A stretch of DNA of 64,000 nt, from positions 3,812,937-3,876,936 of the forward strand of contig CAMGYJ010000009.1 in NCBI GenBank assembly GCA_946122785.1, in the 5' to 3' direction. The translations under genes were made by a program, and so were the position numbers. The stretch is from Linum tenue. Its lineage: Eukaryota; Streptophyta; Magnoliopsida; Malpighiales; Linaceae. A model generated the notes under the pieces. The model saw only the letters and a program-made list of their open reading frames with translations. It did not search any database and was not told the DNA's origin. This document shows, one piece after another, positions 10,201 through 24,400 of this stretch (its first letter is position 1; every line of letters begins with the position of its first letter).

Positions 10201-12266
10201 CAAGTTTGTCAAGTAATACTCAGCATTGGATGCACCCTTAGTTTGAGGATCACCGAGCTGTGCAAATAGTTGTAATTTTAATATGGTTAAAATATTCTAC
10301 GTCAGAGAACCACATGTACTGAAATTTCGAAGCTGTTTGAAATGAAAATTTATATAATGATAATGAATTCTAAAACTCGAACTTCGAAGCTGTTTGAAAT
10401 GCAAAATGTCAAACTTTGTAATGTTATTGAATTCTAAACTCAAACTTACTTTGTTCACTAATGATGAGAGCAATCTCCGCTCCTGCTCTGATTTGCTCTT
10501 CAGCAGCATATACATGCTCTGGATTAAAGACATCAAGATCACAAGCAAAGATACCATGTTAACCTATCATTGATAATTGATATACACATGCAAACGAATC
10601 AAACAGCTCTTCAATGCTAACAACACTGGTGCAGAAAAAGATAATGGGGGGAAAATATTGAACATTAAAGTGGGGGAATGATCATATGCATTGAGATCCC
10701 ATGGAAATACCAACCTTCAAAGCCTTGTCTTTTAGTATGGGTAGCATATCTCTGGATGCATCCTCAAGGGCCAGAACAAAACGTTCATACCTAAGACGAT
10801 GATAAGGAGAGAAGTCGAAGTAACCTCATGAATTTCCACCTCAGCAAACAACTAGAGCAGTCCATTGCTTAATTAACAAAGAGGGAAGAAAAAGAAGCCA
10901 ACCTCTGTTTTAGGCAATCCTCCCAATACCAAAAGAGAAGAAGGGAATAACCATCTTTTGTCTCGGGAAGATCATTAAGAGGCCTCTGCAAGAGTGTCTT
11001 CAGCTTACGATCAGGAAGCAAACTGGTGGTTGAGTAAACCAGAGTCATTATGCTATTTCAATCACAAGACTTAAGGGCAAATTGCAGGAAGCTATCAATT
11101 GGGGATGAGAGAAGAAACAGAAGCCAATTGAAGAACTTCTTTGTACAACATTAGCAGGCTCTCAGATATATTAGGAATCGGGTACTTAGATGTCAATTAA
11201 CACTTAGCATTCATTGAAGAACAATCCGCATTTAATAGGCTCGTATTAGTAAACAACGTCGAGCACAAATTTCATGAATAACAAGGTTACACCTTAAACG
11301 ACTAAAAGACTAAGGCAACTGCATACAGCATGGAAATGGAAAAGAATGAAACCCAAAAGGAACGAAGTGGTAACCTTTCAACAAACAGTTCTTTCAATGC
11401 TTCAAAACCTGACAACGCATGACGCTTCCCCACTTTTGATGCCACCATTCCTGCAAAACAAAGATTGGCGTCCATTCAGAAAGAGATGAACTAATCGAAA
11501 AACTGCAAATTCATTAGTCAAAGAATGCTCTTTCGCAAACAATCGAGATAGCCTTTCACTCACCAACAAGTGCATCGAGAGAACGCAGATTAGCCATGGG
11601 ATTATCTCCAATGAGGACAGAAAAGGCGGAGACCTTGTCAGCAGCAGTACCAGACCTCTGAGTAGTGACAAGCATCTTAATATCAGCATTCTGCCCTCTA
11701 CTCTGTTCATAGTCTTGTGCATACTGCCACATCAACCTCTCCCCAACCTCCCTCTTCTTCTCCACGAACATCTTCCATTCCTCCACGCTCATCTTGACTT
11801 CCACCTTCTTGTTAGCCTCTCCCAGCACTTTCACCTCCAATTCCGCAGCATCCACGTGCCACACACCCACTGCATTTGCCTTTATCAGTGGCAGCTTGGA
11901 GAGGTTCTTGTACTTCTCAACCGATGTTGCTCTGGTATTGTTTGCGTCGTCCAGCGTCAGAACTGGAGGTTTGGGTTTGGGTTTGAACTGGGCTCCGGCG
12001 GGTTTCTCGTTTTTGGAATTCTTCTCCTGGTTCTGGGGAGTCTTGCTTTTATCCGATCGAACATTTGGTTTGGAGGTCTTCTGAGCTGGTTTGGGATGGG
12101 CGGGTTTCCGAAAATCGACATCGTTGAAGCCGGAGGAAGAGGAGGGAGCGGAAGAAGCGAGGCCGAGCGAGGAAGCGAAAGAAGCGATTTCGGATTTCAG
12201 GAGGTCTGCATCGCTGGACTTATTGGTGTCGCCGTCGGTGGACTTCTTCGACTTCTTTATCGCCAT
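7241..12266 (-). CDS. SWA2: CEBPZ/NOC1-family ribosome-biogenesis factor (SLOW WALKER2-type), 16 exons
   Basis: CCAAT-binding-factor/Mak21 family protein. Family members work in the nucleolus in pre-60S maturation; Arabidopsis SWA2 is the plant member, needed for gametophyte growth. Exons (minus): 12266-11564, 11450-11375, 11022-10903, 10790-10715, 10518-10450, 10257-10177, 10091-10020, 9940-9848, 9743-9588, 9482-9399, 9290-9147, 9051-8962, 8854-8772, 8681-8313, 8225-8003, 7906-7241. They sum to 3105 nt, 1034 aa, in frame throughout. The N-terminus is Lys/Pro-rich. The CBF/Mak21 region lies at about 510-815, with PPQYACGCLFLLSEAL and SWWELRVLATHAHPS diagnostic. An acidic insert lies at about 640-690. 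The C-terminal 200 residues are very acidic and end in a Lys-rich tail. The intron after exon 11 has a GC donor (AAG|GCAAGT). A hAT-like element starts about 175 bp upstream. Confidence 0.93.
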
Positions 12267-12440
12267 TGCTGAAGTTGCATATGCGATGTGATTCTGAAAT
12301 GTGATAGGGGCGGCCGGGAGATTTGGGTTTAAGGTTTTTACTCGAGCAATGGGGAAAGTGAGATTAGGGTTTTAGTGCCGACGGTAACGGCAGCAAGTGG
12401 GAAGAGACTTAGTGAGTAGTGACTAGTCTAGACTCTAGAG
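12267..12440. promoter_or_regulatory. 5' flank of the CEBPZ-like gene
   Basis: Only about 174 bp separate the start codon from the hAT-like element beginning near 12441. The stretch holds GGGTTTAAGG and TTAGGGTTTTAG words (telo-box-like on the minus strand), which are common in plant ribosome-biogenesis promoters. Functional assignment is inference. Confidence 0.35.
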
Positions 12441-14062
12441 GGATGGCAATGGGTCGGGTTGGGGCGGGTTTTGCCAAACCCAAACCCAACCCGCTGGGTT
12501 TATCCGACAAAAAAACCCGGGGTAAAACCCGCTGGGTTTGAAAAACTCAAACCCAACCCAACCCGCTGGGTATCCGCGGGTTCGTGGGTACCCGTGGGTT
12601 TTTTGATAAAAAATTTAAAATAACAATTAACATACCATTCTAGAAAATTAAGCATCAATCTCGTAACACAAACTATCCATACTTAAACATACCATTCTAG
12701 AAAATTCAAGCAAATCACAAACAAATATCATAGTGGGATATATATCATTAAATTATATGGTGTTGTTATCTCATTCACTAGATACAATACAGATAAGAAC
12801 ATTTCTTAGCCTTGTACAAATACTGCCACAGAAACTTTCAAGTTCCAGACTCTTGAAGGAAAAGACTTCATAATGAGAAAAGAAAGGAAGATTAGCATAC
12901 AGTCATTATCAAACAAGTTCACACAGTATCAGAGGAAGGGTCGGAGCAACAAAACAAGTTCACACATTATCAAACAAGTTAACACATTATCAAACAGTAG
13001 GTTTAAACCAGACAATAATCAAATAATCATCTAGTTCCCAGATGGCATGGATTCACACAAAATTTTGGGACCATGTTACTTGCCATAATGCTCCAAACTT
13101 AGGTATTATTCGGAGCGTCTGCCAATCTGTTTTAGTCTTTAGGAACAAATGGCAGGGTCAAACCAGCCGACTACCAAGTAACTCCGAGATGGTAAGGATT
13201 TTGTGTCCAGAATAAGAATATAGGCAACTAGTTCACCAATACAATTTGGTTCGGCCATAAACCAGATGAACGGAAGCTAAGGCTGATATTACAACATGGA
13301 TGAGCTAGCACATTCTATCAGTGCAACTAGTTAGAGTAGTGAGTAATATGCACAAAAAAGCAAGCACCCATGCGTTAGTTAGAATGAGAGAGGGAGTTCA
13401 CTTACACCCACCAGGGGAAGGGTCGGAGCAGAGGAAGCAGGAGGAGGGCGGCGGGTGTGGACCGTCGGCGTTGGCGGGATGTGGAGACTACGCGCAGAGC
13501 AGAGGAGAAGGAGGAGGGCGGCGGGACTGAAGGGCGGCAGGACTGGTGTCGGCGGGAGGCGGCGATGTGGAGGCGCAGGCCGCGGAGCAGAGTAGCAGGG
13601 GGAGGGCGGCGCGGTATGGATTCGAACGTCGGCTGTCGGCGCCCGGCGGGGAGGTGGGGACTTGGAGGCGCAGAGCAGAGGAGTAGCAGGGGGAGGGCGG
13701 CCGGTGACTGGAATGGAGACGGGATCCCGATTCGGGCGGCGACGGGAATGGAGATGGGAGGATTTGGTGGCGGCGTGCTGCTCTCTGCACTCTGCTGGGA
13801 GGTTTGGTGGCGGCCAAAATTTGGGGTTGGAGGAGGTCGACTGAGTACTGACTCAATTCAAATCACATTAGAGATATTAGGGTTTTACCTATATCCGGGT
13901 ATCCACGGGTCGGGTTCCCCCAAACCCGAACCCGACCCAACCCGCCCAGCCAGCCACCGGGTTTTAACCCGAACCCGACCCGAACCCAGTCAACACGGAT
14001 TTTACCCGGTTTGACCGGGTCGGGTCGGGCGGGTACCCGCGGGTCCGGGTTTTATTGCCATC
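12441..14062. mobile_element. hAT-like element, 1.6 kb, long member of a two-copy family
   Basis: The left end GGATGGCAATGGGTCGGG and the right end, read inverted (GATGGCAATAAAACCCG), are related. Both subterminal zones are dense in GGGTT/AACCC words. The first 250 bp match the element at 47140-47836, including the shared CCATTCTAGAAA word. No clean 8-bp duplication is visible, so one border may be altered. The interior (12600-13900) has no transposase. The stretch 13430-13800 is GGCGGG-rich with open frames on both strands that show no domain. Confidence 0.7.
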
Positions 14063-14089
14063 AAACAGGCGAAATTTTGTGCGAGGAAA

Positions 14090-14862
14090 AAAAAACTGAA
14101 TTGCTATTCTAAAATTTAAATGATTTCGCCCTAAATCATACTAAATTGACTTGTATACCCTTATACCCATTTTCAATCCGGAATTCCTAACTCGGACAAA
14201 TCGTCCGACCACCGCTGCCGATCCCCAACCCACTGTCGCTCCCATTCCACACCCCGCCGGCCTGCTGTCATTGCTGAGAAAGGAGGAAGAAGAAGGTCCG
14301 AGCGCTGGCCTGTTGTCATTGCTGAGGACGGAGGAACAAGAAGGTCCGAGCGCTGGTCACCCGCCTCGATTCCTCCAATTCGACGACCCGCTGCTGAGGA
14401 AGAAGAAAGAAGAAGCAGAAGCAGGAGTAAGAAGGTCTGAAGCTTGGTCCGCCGGTGTCATTCCCCAGTTGCCCATCTTCTTAGCCCCGATTCATTACTT
14501 ACGCCAACTTTTGCTGAGTTATAGACATAAAAGAAATTCAACCTAGCTAGACAAAGTCCAAAAGTTGATCATTAATGGGGAACAGCTCCAGGAAATCCGT
14601 ATCGGCGACGACGATTGGGAGACCCTCAGAGACCACCGCCACCACAAGATAGTCTTGTTCGATGCGGACGCCAACACCGGCGATGACCACCTCGGTGTTG
14701 TCGGCGTCAACGGAGAACAAGGCGATGATGATTCTTCTTCGACTATAATTTTAATAGGTATATGTTTTGAAAATAAAAATTAAATTAAGGATATTTAAGC
14801 CATTTTAATAAACGTTAGGGCGACAAATAAGGAGTTTTAGGGCGACCAATAGCAATCCCAAA
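14090..14862. mobile_element. Degenerate TIR element with an internal in-frame duplication
   Basis: The left end (AATTGCTATT, then TTCGCCCTAAA and TATACCCTTA) pairs with the reverse complement of the right end (ATTGCTATTGGTCGCCCTAA, then ATATCCTTA). Both ends are flanked by A-runs, so a target duplication cannot be judged. The inner part has an open frame 14151-14546 with a 48-bp direct repeat at 14261-14308 and 14309-14356. The repeat adds a second LLSLLR-EE-EGPSAG unit in frame. No known domain. Mutator-like origin is a guess. Confidence 0.5.
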
Positions 14863-14969
14863 AAAATTAGAGGAATCCTGTTCTAGGTCATTCAACTTGT
14901 TTTCTTTTACAAAAGGGTGCTTCAACTTTCAACAACTTCTTGTAAAATAAGAAACAAAAGGGTTTGTGC

Positions 14970-16480
14970 GATTGTTTTTTTTTTTTTTCTAGGGTAACCT
15001 GTAATTCAATTAATTGGAGGAAAATGTTACATCATCTAGCCGTAGCTGATCAACAAGGAAAGTAGGTGGATTATCAAGCCACACTTCTCTACTATCCCAA
15101 CTAGTCCCGTTGTGAGCCATGATATGTGATGAATTTTTCGTCGATCGCCTTACATGTTTAACACTTCCCGGGGACGGAGTCTGCTCCTGTAGAAGACGAG
15201 AAATCCGCTTGCAGATGACTCCAATCTCGGTTTGCACATCCTGAGCCTGCACTACTTTCTCAACCAACGTCAAGCTGTCAACTTCAAGTTGAAAGCGTTG
15301 GAAACCCAGCTGGTGCGCTAATTGGACTCCGAACTCTGCCGCCAGCGCTTCTGCCATTTCCACTCCAAAGGAACCACGAACCATCTTCGTTGCCGCAACA
15401 AGAAAGCGCCCCTGATGGTCTCGATAAACTGCTCCCAGGCCTATCCCATCATTAGCCAAAAGTCCGGCATCCGTATTGATCTTGATCCACCCTTCCGCCG
15501 GTCTCTCCCAACGTTTCGTCTGCGCGTCGCATGGTACTGCTTCCTCGGGGCCTTGGTTCTTCCTGTAGTCATCAAGAATTGAAAGTGCACGCTGTAAAAT
15601 CTCGTCCTCAGACCATTTGGGGCCGTTAAATAGATGTGCATTTCGTTCCTTCCATATCGCCCATAGTACCAAAGCCCACGATTCCGCCACGTCCAAGCTC
15701 TCATGCTTCATCACCTCTGCCACCCATTTCATGTAGTCCGACGATCCATGCACAGTAAACGCACTTCCCCACGGTGATCCTCTCCATATCCGGCTACTCC
15801 AACTGCACTCGAGGAACAGGTGGTGTTGGGTTTCCTTTTGGTCGCAGAACGAGCATTCATCACTCCGTTGTGAGTTCTTTGTAACCACTTTCACTCCTGT
15901 TGGGAGAATATCCCTGGATAACTTTCACAAAAAATGACGAACTTTGGGAGGGACATTCATGGTCCAAATAGCCTTCCAGAATTTCTCATCACCCCGTGGA
16001 CCAATCCCCTCCTCCTGCATAAAACCCGTTAGCCATTGCTTGTACCCACTCTTAACAGAATAGCGACCATCATCACTATGACACCATACGAGGCGATCTT
16101 GCTCCTCACTCCCCCGGAGAGGGATGGCCATTATAGTATGCACAGTCGGATCGGGAAAGCAATTATGAAGCAAATCAAGGTCCCAGCTTTCCGTTGCGGG
16201 GTCGATAAGGTCTGGAACTATTGCGTCCACCGGGAGATGTCTCGGGGCTGAGGGGACGAAAGCTGGTTCTGTAGGGAGCCACTGGTCCCCCCAAATCTGC
16301 ACTTTGGCACCATTACCCACTCGCCAACGAAGGTTGGCACACAGGAAGTCTTGTGCACTGAGCAAGCTTCTCCACATGTAGCTTGGTTTGCTTCCCAGCC
16401 GAGCTTCCAATATAGAAGAATTCTTATGGTACTTGACGGCTATGATCTTGGCAATGAGAGATGTCGGTCGTTGGAGACAT
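14970..16480 (-). pseudogene. LINE (L1-type) ORF2 3' part: RT C-terminal zinc-binding and RNase H domains
   Basis: Reads leftward and ends in an A-tail (T-run about 14971-14985). It opens with LQRPTSLIAKIIAVKYHKNS and continues LEARLGSKPSYMWRSLL, the linker downstream of the RT palm in plant L1 ORF2. A zinc-binding zf-RVT segment follows (CSFCDQKETQHHLFLECSWS), then an RNase H domain at about 15480-15130 (INTDAGLL, EMAEALAAEFG, EVDSLTLVEKV). A single TGA at 15925-15927 interrupts PKVRHFL*KLSRDILP, where the family has Trp. The endonuclease and RT palm are missing. Inactive. Confidence 0.88.
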
Positions 16481-16599
16481 TGTAATCAATATATTATTGT
16501 ATTTTTTATGTATTCTAATTATAATATTTAATAAATATTATAGAGTTGTATTTTAATAATTGGAAATATATTTTTAATGAAAATGTCATTTTTTTATTG

Positions 16600-17700
16600 A
16601 ATCGGATCCTTTGTATTAAAAACAAACCAAAATGGTTAAATCGAGTACAACAAATGATAGAGGCAAACCTCTATCTTTCCTCCTCGATTTTTCTTTAGCC
16701 GGATCAATTATCGCCTTTTCCACCAATATTCTTCGTTTGACCTCATTAATACTATCATCATTCCTTTTCTTTTTGTATTCGGCTTCCTCTAGGTGCATTC
16801 TCGCTGTCAATGCTTATTTGTCAAACTTGGCCCTTAGAGCCTGCCATAGGTCCCCTAACTCCTCCTTCTAGTATGCTCTACCATGTTTTGGGTTTTGTCA
16901 AATCCACCCATAATTCAAGTTCAACCAAATCCTGCCCTGTTGGTGAAGGGGTAGGATAGTAGAGCTTAGGATGTCCCACCATTCTGCAAGAGAAGCAGTA
17001 CATAGGGAGGTTTTCATAATTCACGTCATAGGTCTGTCTTGATCCTTTGAGATTAAGTGTCAGCTCATTTTTTAGTGGGGTTCGGATGTCCTTACCCACC
17101 TTTATCCTGAGTACACCATTACAGAAACATTCCTTTCGACTATCCACCAAATAATTGTATGCCAAATCTTACTCCAATCTTGTGTATCATCTCTTTGTCT
17201 GCAATGTTGATGGGAGATTATAAATTTGCATCCATATTTCCATGATATGAAAGTCCTCTACTTTTGGTTGTTGGAAAGCCTCAGCTTGCTTAAAGATTAG
17301 CAAACTATTCTCGAAATGCAGGGTCCTCCGACGAGCACTTCATCATGATCGCTTTTGTTCATGAACTGGAAACCATATAGTTGGTCCACTGGAAACCATA
17401 TAGTTGGTCCCTAGACTCTAATATTTGGAAATTCTGTTGCAAGTTCCATGCCTTTGATAGAGCTATTTTCATTGATTTCAGGTTTGGTTTCTTGGAGGAA
17501 ACGATTCTACCAGTCAACCCTAGCAGACTGACCGCATGACCAAGAGTCGAGTCAATATCGTCATCCTCCACCACCAGCGCTTCGTCATCCGTTAGTTTGA
17601 TATGCTAAATCTTATCCTAAAGTATCTGGGCCATGCCTCCTTGACCGTCTGTATCCGTTGTCGCTTCTGCCATCGAACCACTCCCCACCTCTGTAACTTT
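16600..17700 (-). pseudogene. LINE ORF1 remnant (DUF4283 and CCHC zinc knuckle)
   Basis: Broken ORF1 reading leftward. The first part (17574-17359) has SLLGLTGRIVSSKKPN and KIALSKAWNLQQNF, a DUF4283-like fold. After frame breaks comes LRIKVGKDIRTPLKNEL and a zinc knuckle, CFSCRMVGHPKLYYP, whose last Cys is replaced by Tyr. A Lys/Arg-rich tail ends near 16616. A 23-bp direct repeat (17365-17387, 17388-17410) sits inside it. A start at 17671-17673 (MAEATTDTDGQGGMAQIL) is possible, but a stop follows at once. The same strand and order as the ORF2 fragment at 14970-16480 suggest one element with the ORF2 front half deleted. Confidence 0.72.
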
Positions 17701-18360
17701 TGGTGGGGTTATCGATAATAGGATTTTCTTTGTCCATCTAAAAACTCAGGATTTTCAGAAAAACTTCTGAAAAAACAAAAATATCACTCCCTTACCCTAA
17801 ACCGCTTGAGGCAGGTTAGGGTTTCAGACAAAAGACGAGACCCTAGAGGGTTCTAACAACACCCCTAGGAAACTCTCACTCTAGATCATTTACCGCAGGA
17901 GGCTGTAAAGGGATCTAAGCAGGTGAAAGACACTATAGAGAAACTCTATGAATCAAGACAACCGTCAATCCCAAAAGGCTGAAGAAAACCTAAAGCAATC
18001 GCGAGAACCCTAGTTTCGAAACTCTCGCTAGACAAAAGAGTTTTTTTTATTGCTGTATAATTGAAACTAGTGAACATGAGGAACTTCATTCAAATCGCAT
18101 AATATGAAATTCTTTTCTCGTTTAACCGATCAATATATCCGGTTTTGACCGAAATTAAGGTAATGACTGGGTTCATTTAAGGCTTGATACGAACTCCTTT
18201 CCCGTCGATTTGATGACCCATACTAATTTGAACCTAATTAGAGGAAAAGGGTGTGACAACCATGATTATTACAACTTTACTACAAGTCTACAACCAACCA
18301 TAACAACAAGATGCTTTAATATTTTTGTTGCGTATTGTCTCAAGCGGCAAAAAGCTTGTG
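17701..18360. other. Possible LINE 5' UTR, then 5' flank of RPSA
   Basis: Between the ORF1 remnant and about 18060 the minus strand has repeated AACCCTA/TAGGGTT words and an alternative start (MDKENPIIDNPTKS). This is compatible with a LINE 5' UTR, which is inference. From about 18060 to 18360 nothing is recognised. Confidence 0.35.
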
Positions 18361-18364
18361 TCTC

Positions 18365-18568
18365 CATAGTGGGCCGGCTCAGTTGAGACAAGGCCCAGAA
18401 AACATTGGAAGGTTCAGCCCGTCAGTAAATGTAGGAAACCCTAGGTTTTGCCTTGCATATAAGTTATAACCCCTAGCTTCGTCGATTCATCCCGCTCCGT
18501 CTCCAATTTTCTGCCGTCTGTGCTTCCTGGTGTTCAATTCCGTGCTACCTGCTCTCCATCTCGCGACC
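18365..18568 (+). promoter_or_regulatory. RPSA promoter: site II, telo-box, TATA-like box
   Basis: TGGGCC lies at 18370-18375 and the inverted site GGCCCA at 18392-18397. A telo-box, AAACCCTAG, is at 18436-18444, and a TATA-like CATATAA at 18456-18462. Site II plus telo-box is the usual combination in plant ribosomal protein promoters. The start codon follows about 105 bp after the TATA-like box, with a pyrimidine-rich leader (CCGCTCCGTCTCC). Confidence 0.7.
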
Positions 18569-20344
<1,776 letters not shown>

Positions 20345-21497
20345 AGCTGTTCTTTCCCGTTGGAATCTGTAGCTGTGATTCACATGTTCTATTACTTCAA
20401 ACATCAGCGTTTTAAAGCACCCAGTTCTAGGCATGAATGTTTTGTTTGCAGTTTTCTTTTTGGGTTTGGTCTCAGTAATGATAGTTGTAGAAACCAATTT
20501 GGGGGAGCGTTTTTTTGACAATGAAGTAAGGTTTTGGTGATGCTTCCTGATAGTGTATGTCTGTTTCTTGCATTGCAATCTTCATACTCTTCTGTTTCAG
20601 AAGACTCGAATCCGTCAATTGCTCTTTGTTTTCGTTTGTGGCATATTCCTTGACTATTGTGTCGATATTACTAGGATGATTTTAGCTTGCGTCACTGAAT
20701 CAGATTTCCAGTAATTAGGTTGAAATTATGAGGCGATCACTCAGATTGGTTCTACTCGCCGAAACTATTGATCAATCTACAATACAAGATCGATTTTTTC
20801 TACTTTCTTCTCGACAGTTGCTGCATCAAAGCGACTCTGATCGCTTATACTTAAATTCTGGAGTCGTTCTCCTTTTATATCAATTATGTTCTTCCTAACA
20901 CCAACAATGGTGGTTCTGGTGCTCTGATTAATGGACCTGACCAAAGCGTCCATGTCCATTTCTTTCCAAGCAGTCCTTGTTCCTGGGCGACTGAAAGAAC
21001 CAATCTTATTCAGGTAACCAAGTAATTCTCTTCTAGTTTAGGACCTTAAGGTTTGCAGAGTAGCCATAAGTAAATTGAAGTCCAGATCTCAGCCGGACGA
21101 AATAGTATACCTCAGTCAGCTTATCATCAACTGTTGCTATGCAGATTCATTTCTGAAACACTATAATGGGAGGTCTAATGGTAGCAACTATGTACAAGGC
21201 GGTTTGCTTCCAGATTTCTTGTTTCTGGGGGAACCTTTTACTGCTTAAAAAGTCCCAATGAATCACGAGACTCTGGCAGCTCATTTATCAAACCGGCATT
21301 CCTCACAACTCAGACAAGCCAATGCTCATTGGAACTGTTATCGACATATGATAATGCCTGCCACGACGACGTCAGCTGTAGTATGTGAGCGCACCCAACT
21401 CTTGCTCTTATTTTCTGTGTTCTTCTGTCCGTGAATCCACATCCTTAGGATGGGAATCAATTTCAGGGAAGCTCGAGTCAAAATTCGAAATGTCATT
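20345..21497. other. Convergent intergenic region between RPSA and the SAC gene
   Basis: Contains the RPSA 3' UTR (T-rich, about 20345-20700) and the SAC 3' UTR on the opposite strand. No conserved coding or RNA feature was recognised. Confidence 0.5.
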
Positions 21498-24400
21498 TCA
21501 GTGGAACATGGTGACGCCATCGTTTACCCAGTGAACAAACCGTTGTGAATAACCGACCAACTCATTGCACCCGAGTTCGCTACTACCAGCGCGGTAACTT
21601 CCCTGCACAACGAGCAAACAGGAATCAATCAGGTGTCGAGCAAATGCCATGAGGAGAGACACACTCCTACTGCAGTTGAGACTTGCGAAACAAGATACTC
21701 ACCAGCAAGCTAGAGCCGGAGTCACTTGCAGCTGAAGACATCTCTGTTCTGGCTTCATTCACAAGATTCTCAGACGACAGACCAGCAATAGACCTGCCAC
21801 CAAATATGGAGAAAGGTTACTCGGATACACCCAGATATTTGACTTGGAAGAACAAAAGGGGGCGCTACCTGTCGCTTGGATCTTCATCGCAGGAATTCCC
21901 CGATGAAGAGAGCCACTCTAGATCGAGGAAATTTGAGCAGCTACTCGTATCCCCATGTTCATCGTAATAAATGGGACAACTTTCGTATTGGTCTTCTTCT
22001 ATATCTTCAAAGAGCTGCTTGGGAGTCATCGATGGATTAAACCTGAAAAAGGATAAACCTTTGAAGTCTACCTAACGAATTCTATGAACTGAACCATTGG
22101 AGAGTCAACATAACACAAGAAAATTCGAGGGCAGACCTGGAGTAAGAGAGGTCACTATCACAAGTCGAGATCTCGGGGGAAGAGTCTGAGAAACCCTTAT
22201 CACCGCCTCGTTGTTTATCGACCAAGAGTAAATTCTGTCCAACTCTGGTATGCGTCTCAGTTGAGTCACTTTCACTTTCAAATAGTAGATTTCCATCAGA
22301 CATTGATCTCTTAATCAATGACCTGCACATTGAATGGTAGACGTTCTAACATAACCATTATGCTTCAGCAGCAGATTCCATGCATGCTTCAAGTTGAAAA
22401 GAAAGAGCAATTCCAACCTGGCATTCTCAACACGCAAATCAGGATTACGACCTCCAATATTGTAATGGTGATCCGAGTCCAATTCCCACAGTGCTGGCTT
22501 TCCTGGCTGCGGCTGAAAGTAGCCCAGGAATCTGCTCAACATCAAAAGAATAGTAACGAGAGAGGCAACCATTTGATATCAGCTCAATACTATGGAACGC
22601 AAATAAATAACAGAGAGAGGAATGTTTTACATACATGTTAATAGCATCTTGTTTCTGAGCATCGACGTATGCATTACTGTAGTATCTCTGTAGAGTCCTG
22701 AAGAACTCTTGGGACTGAGTTGCAGCTTTCCACTGACCTCTTCTCTCAGAAAATATCTGCATTACATTAACATCGGCAAATGTATACTGGCTCAAAATTC
22801 AAGAGGACGCTATGAAAGCTCCAAAACATGAAACTAGAGACTACCTTATTGTGCGCAGCGGATCCTCCATACTGTCGAGCGAGAGTGTCACCCATTAATT
22901 CATATAGGCGCATCAAATTCTCTGCTAATGGGTTATCCAGATTGATATTTGGGAATTCCACAAACCCGAGTGCATCCAGCTGCTTTCCGAGAGCCGCCAA
23001 ACCATAAGCATACTGAGCAACATTGGTGCGATCCAAACAGTCTATGCAGTTGGTCCTCAAGACCCCCTTCTGAAGAGTAGGTTCCTTGACCTTGTTTTCC
23101 TTATTATCATCATTATTTAAGTCGTTGATTACTGGACCAGACTCGCTCGAATTGTCACATTCAATTGTATGGCGTTCCTTCGAACAGACATCATTTGGTA
23201 ATCCCTCACGTCTCGGACTAGACGAGACTTCACAATAGAAGATGCCCGTCAAGTTCAAAGCATATGCAGCCACTCTTCCAAGAAGTGACAATACGTTGGT
23301 ACCTCTGCAGCGGTCAATCCAGCTTGGGTTAATCATATACTTGAAAGAAAAGTGAGCATAATGAAATCAAGCTAAAAGGGTGGGCCACAAGTACCTTCTA
23401 GAGTGTTTGTTCAGATCCCAGTGAAGGAACCTTAGACGATTCTCCTTCGGTAAGCTCATGTTGAGAAACCTGATTGCACTTGCAAACTCTGCTCGGAGTA
23501 TACTTTCTCGGGGTTTTGTTTCATGTGTCTGAAAAAAACAAATGTGATTTAAGAAATATAAACCAATACAATTGAAAGGAAAAACTTGAAAGCTTCCTTC
23601 TTCAAACTGCAGAGACTGACCTTTATTAGATTCAAAATGATTATAGGATTCCCATATCTCTTTGCAAGATTTTCAAAATGGAGCCTAGTCGCCTCATAGG
23701 CTTTATCCTTCTTTGATACTGTGGACGAGAACAAGAATCAAGACTTAAGAAATTTATGCACCGAAGGTAAAGAGTTTGTAATTCAGTGTTCAGCGTTTCA
23801 ATTCATACGTATAATATCTGGTTTGATATTCAATCTTGAAGTTTCCTGAGACCAGAAAAGTGGGATTGAACCTCGGTTCTGGACAACAGAACTTATTTGG
23901 ACTGAATGCCCTTCAGGAGAATCTTCAAACACAATTTGTTCAGTCTCAACATCATTAGCAACCCTTCCTTTCTCATTTATCCCACGCTTCAAATATCTGC
24001 AAGAGAGAGAGAAAGCAATCTCATAACAAAGTTAGGTTACGATCAGCAGTATATTTAGCCATGTAACTACATCTGTTACTTGTGGAGCTGCTAATAAGAA
24101 GTTGCCCTGCCTGGTTTCGAATGAAGTTTGAAAGGTAAAGATAAAATTGATACCTTGTTCCAGCATAATGACGTGACCGTCTGGAAATGAGAGTCAGCTT
24201 AAAGTCCCTTCCAGACACCGATAATTTCACCTGAATGGCAACCAGAAAAAAGGGGTTAAGATCAGTCTATTAGATAACTGCAACGTGATATTGGTACAAG
24301 TTTTAGGAGGATAAAGATTACAGTTGTTACAAAACTACCCAAATTGGTTCAGCAACCTCGTATATGGAACATTTCTGTCTAACATAAACAAGATATAATA

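Noticed and set aside
11715..12272. 185-codon plus-strand open frame
   Set aside because: Antisense shadow of CEBPZ exon 1, with no domain of its own.
13321..14014. Open frames in GGCGGG-rich DNA as a gene
   Set aside because: Open on both strands because of composition, and inside a hAT-like element.
18530..18568. In-frame upstream extension of RPSA
   Set aside because: It begins at GTG and adds residues not found in uS2 proteins; the ATG at 18569 gives the standard N-terminus.
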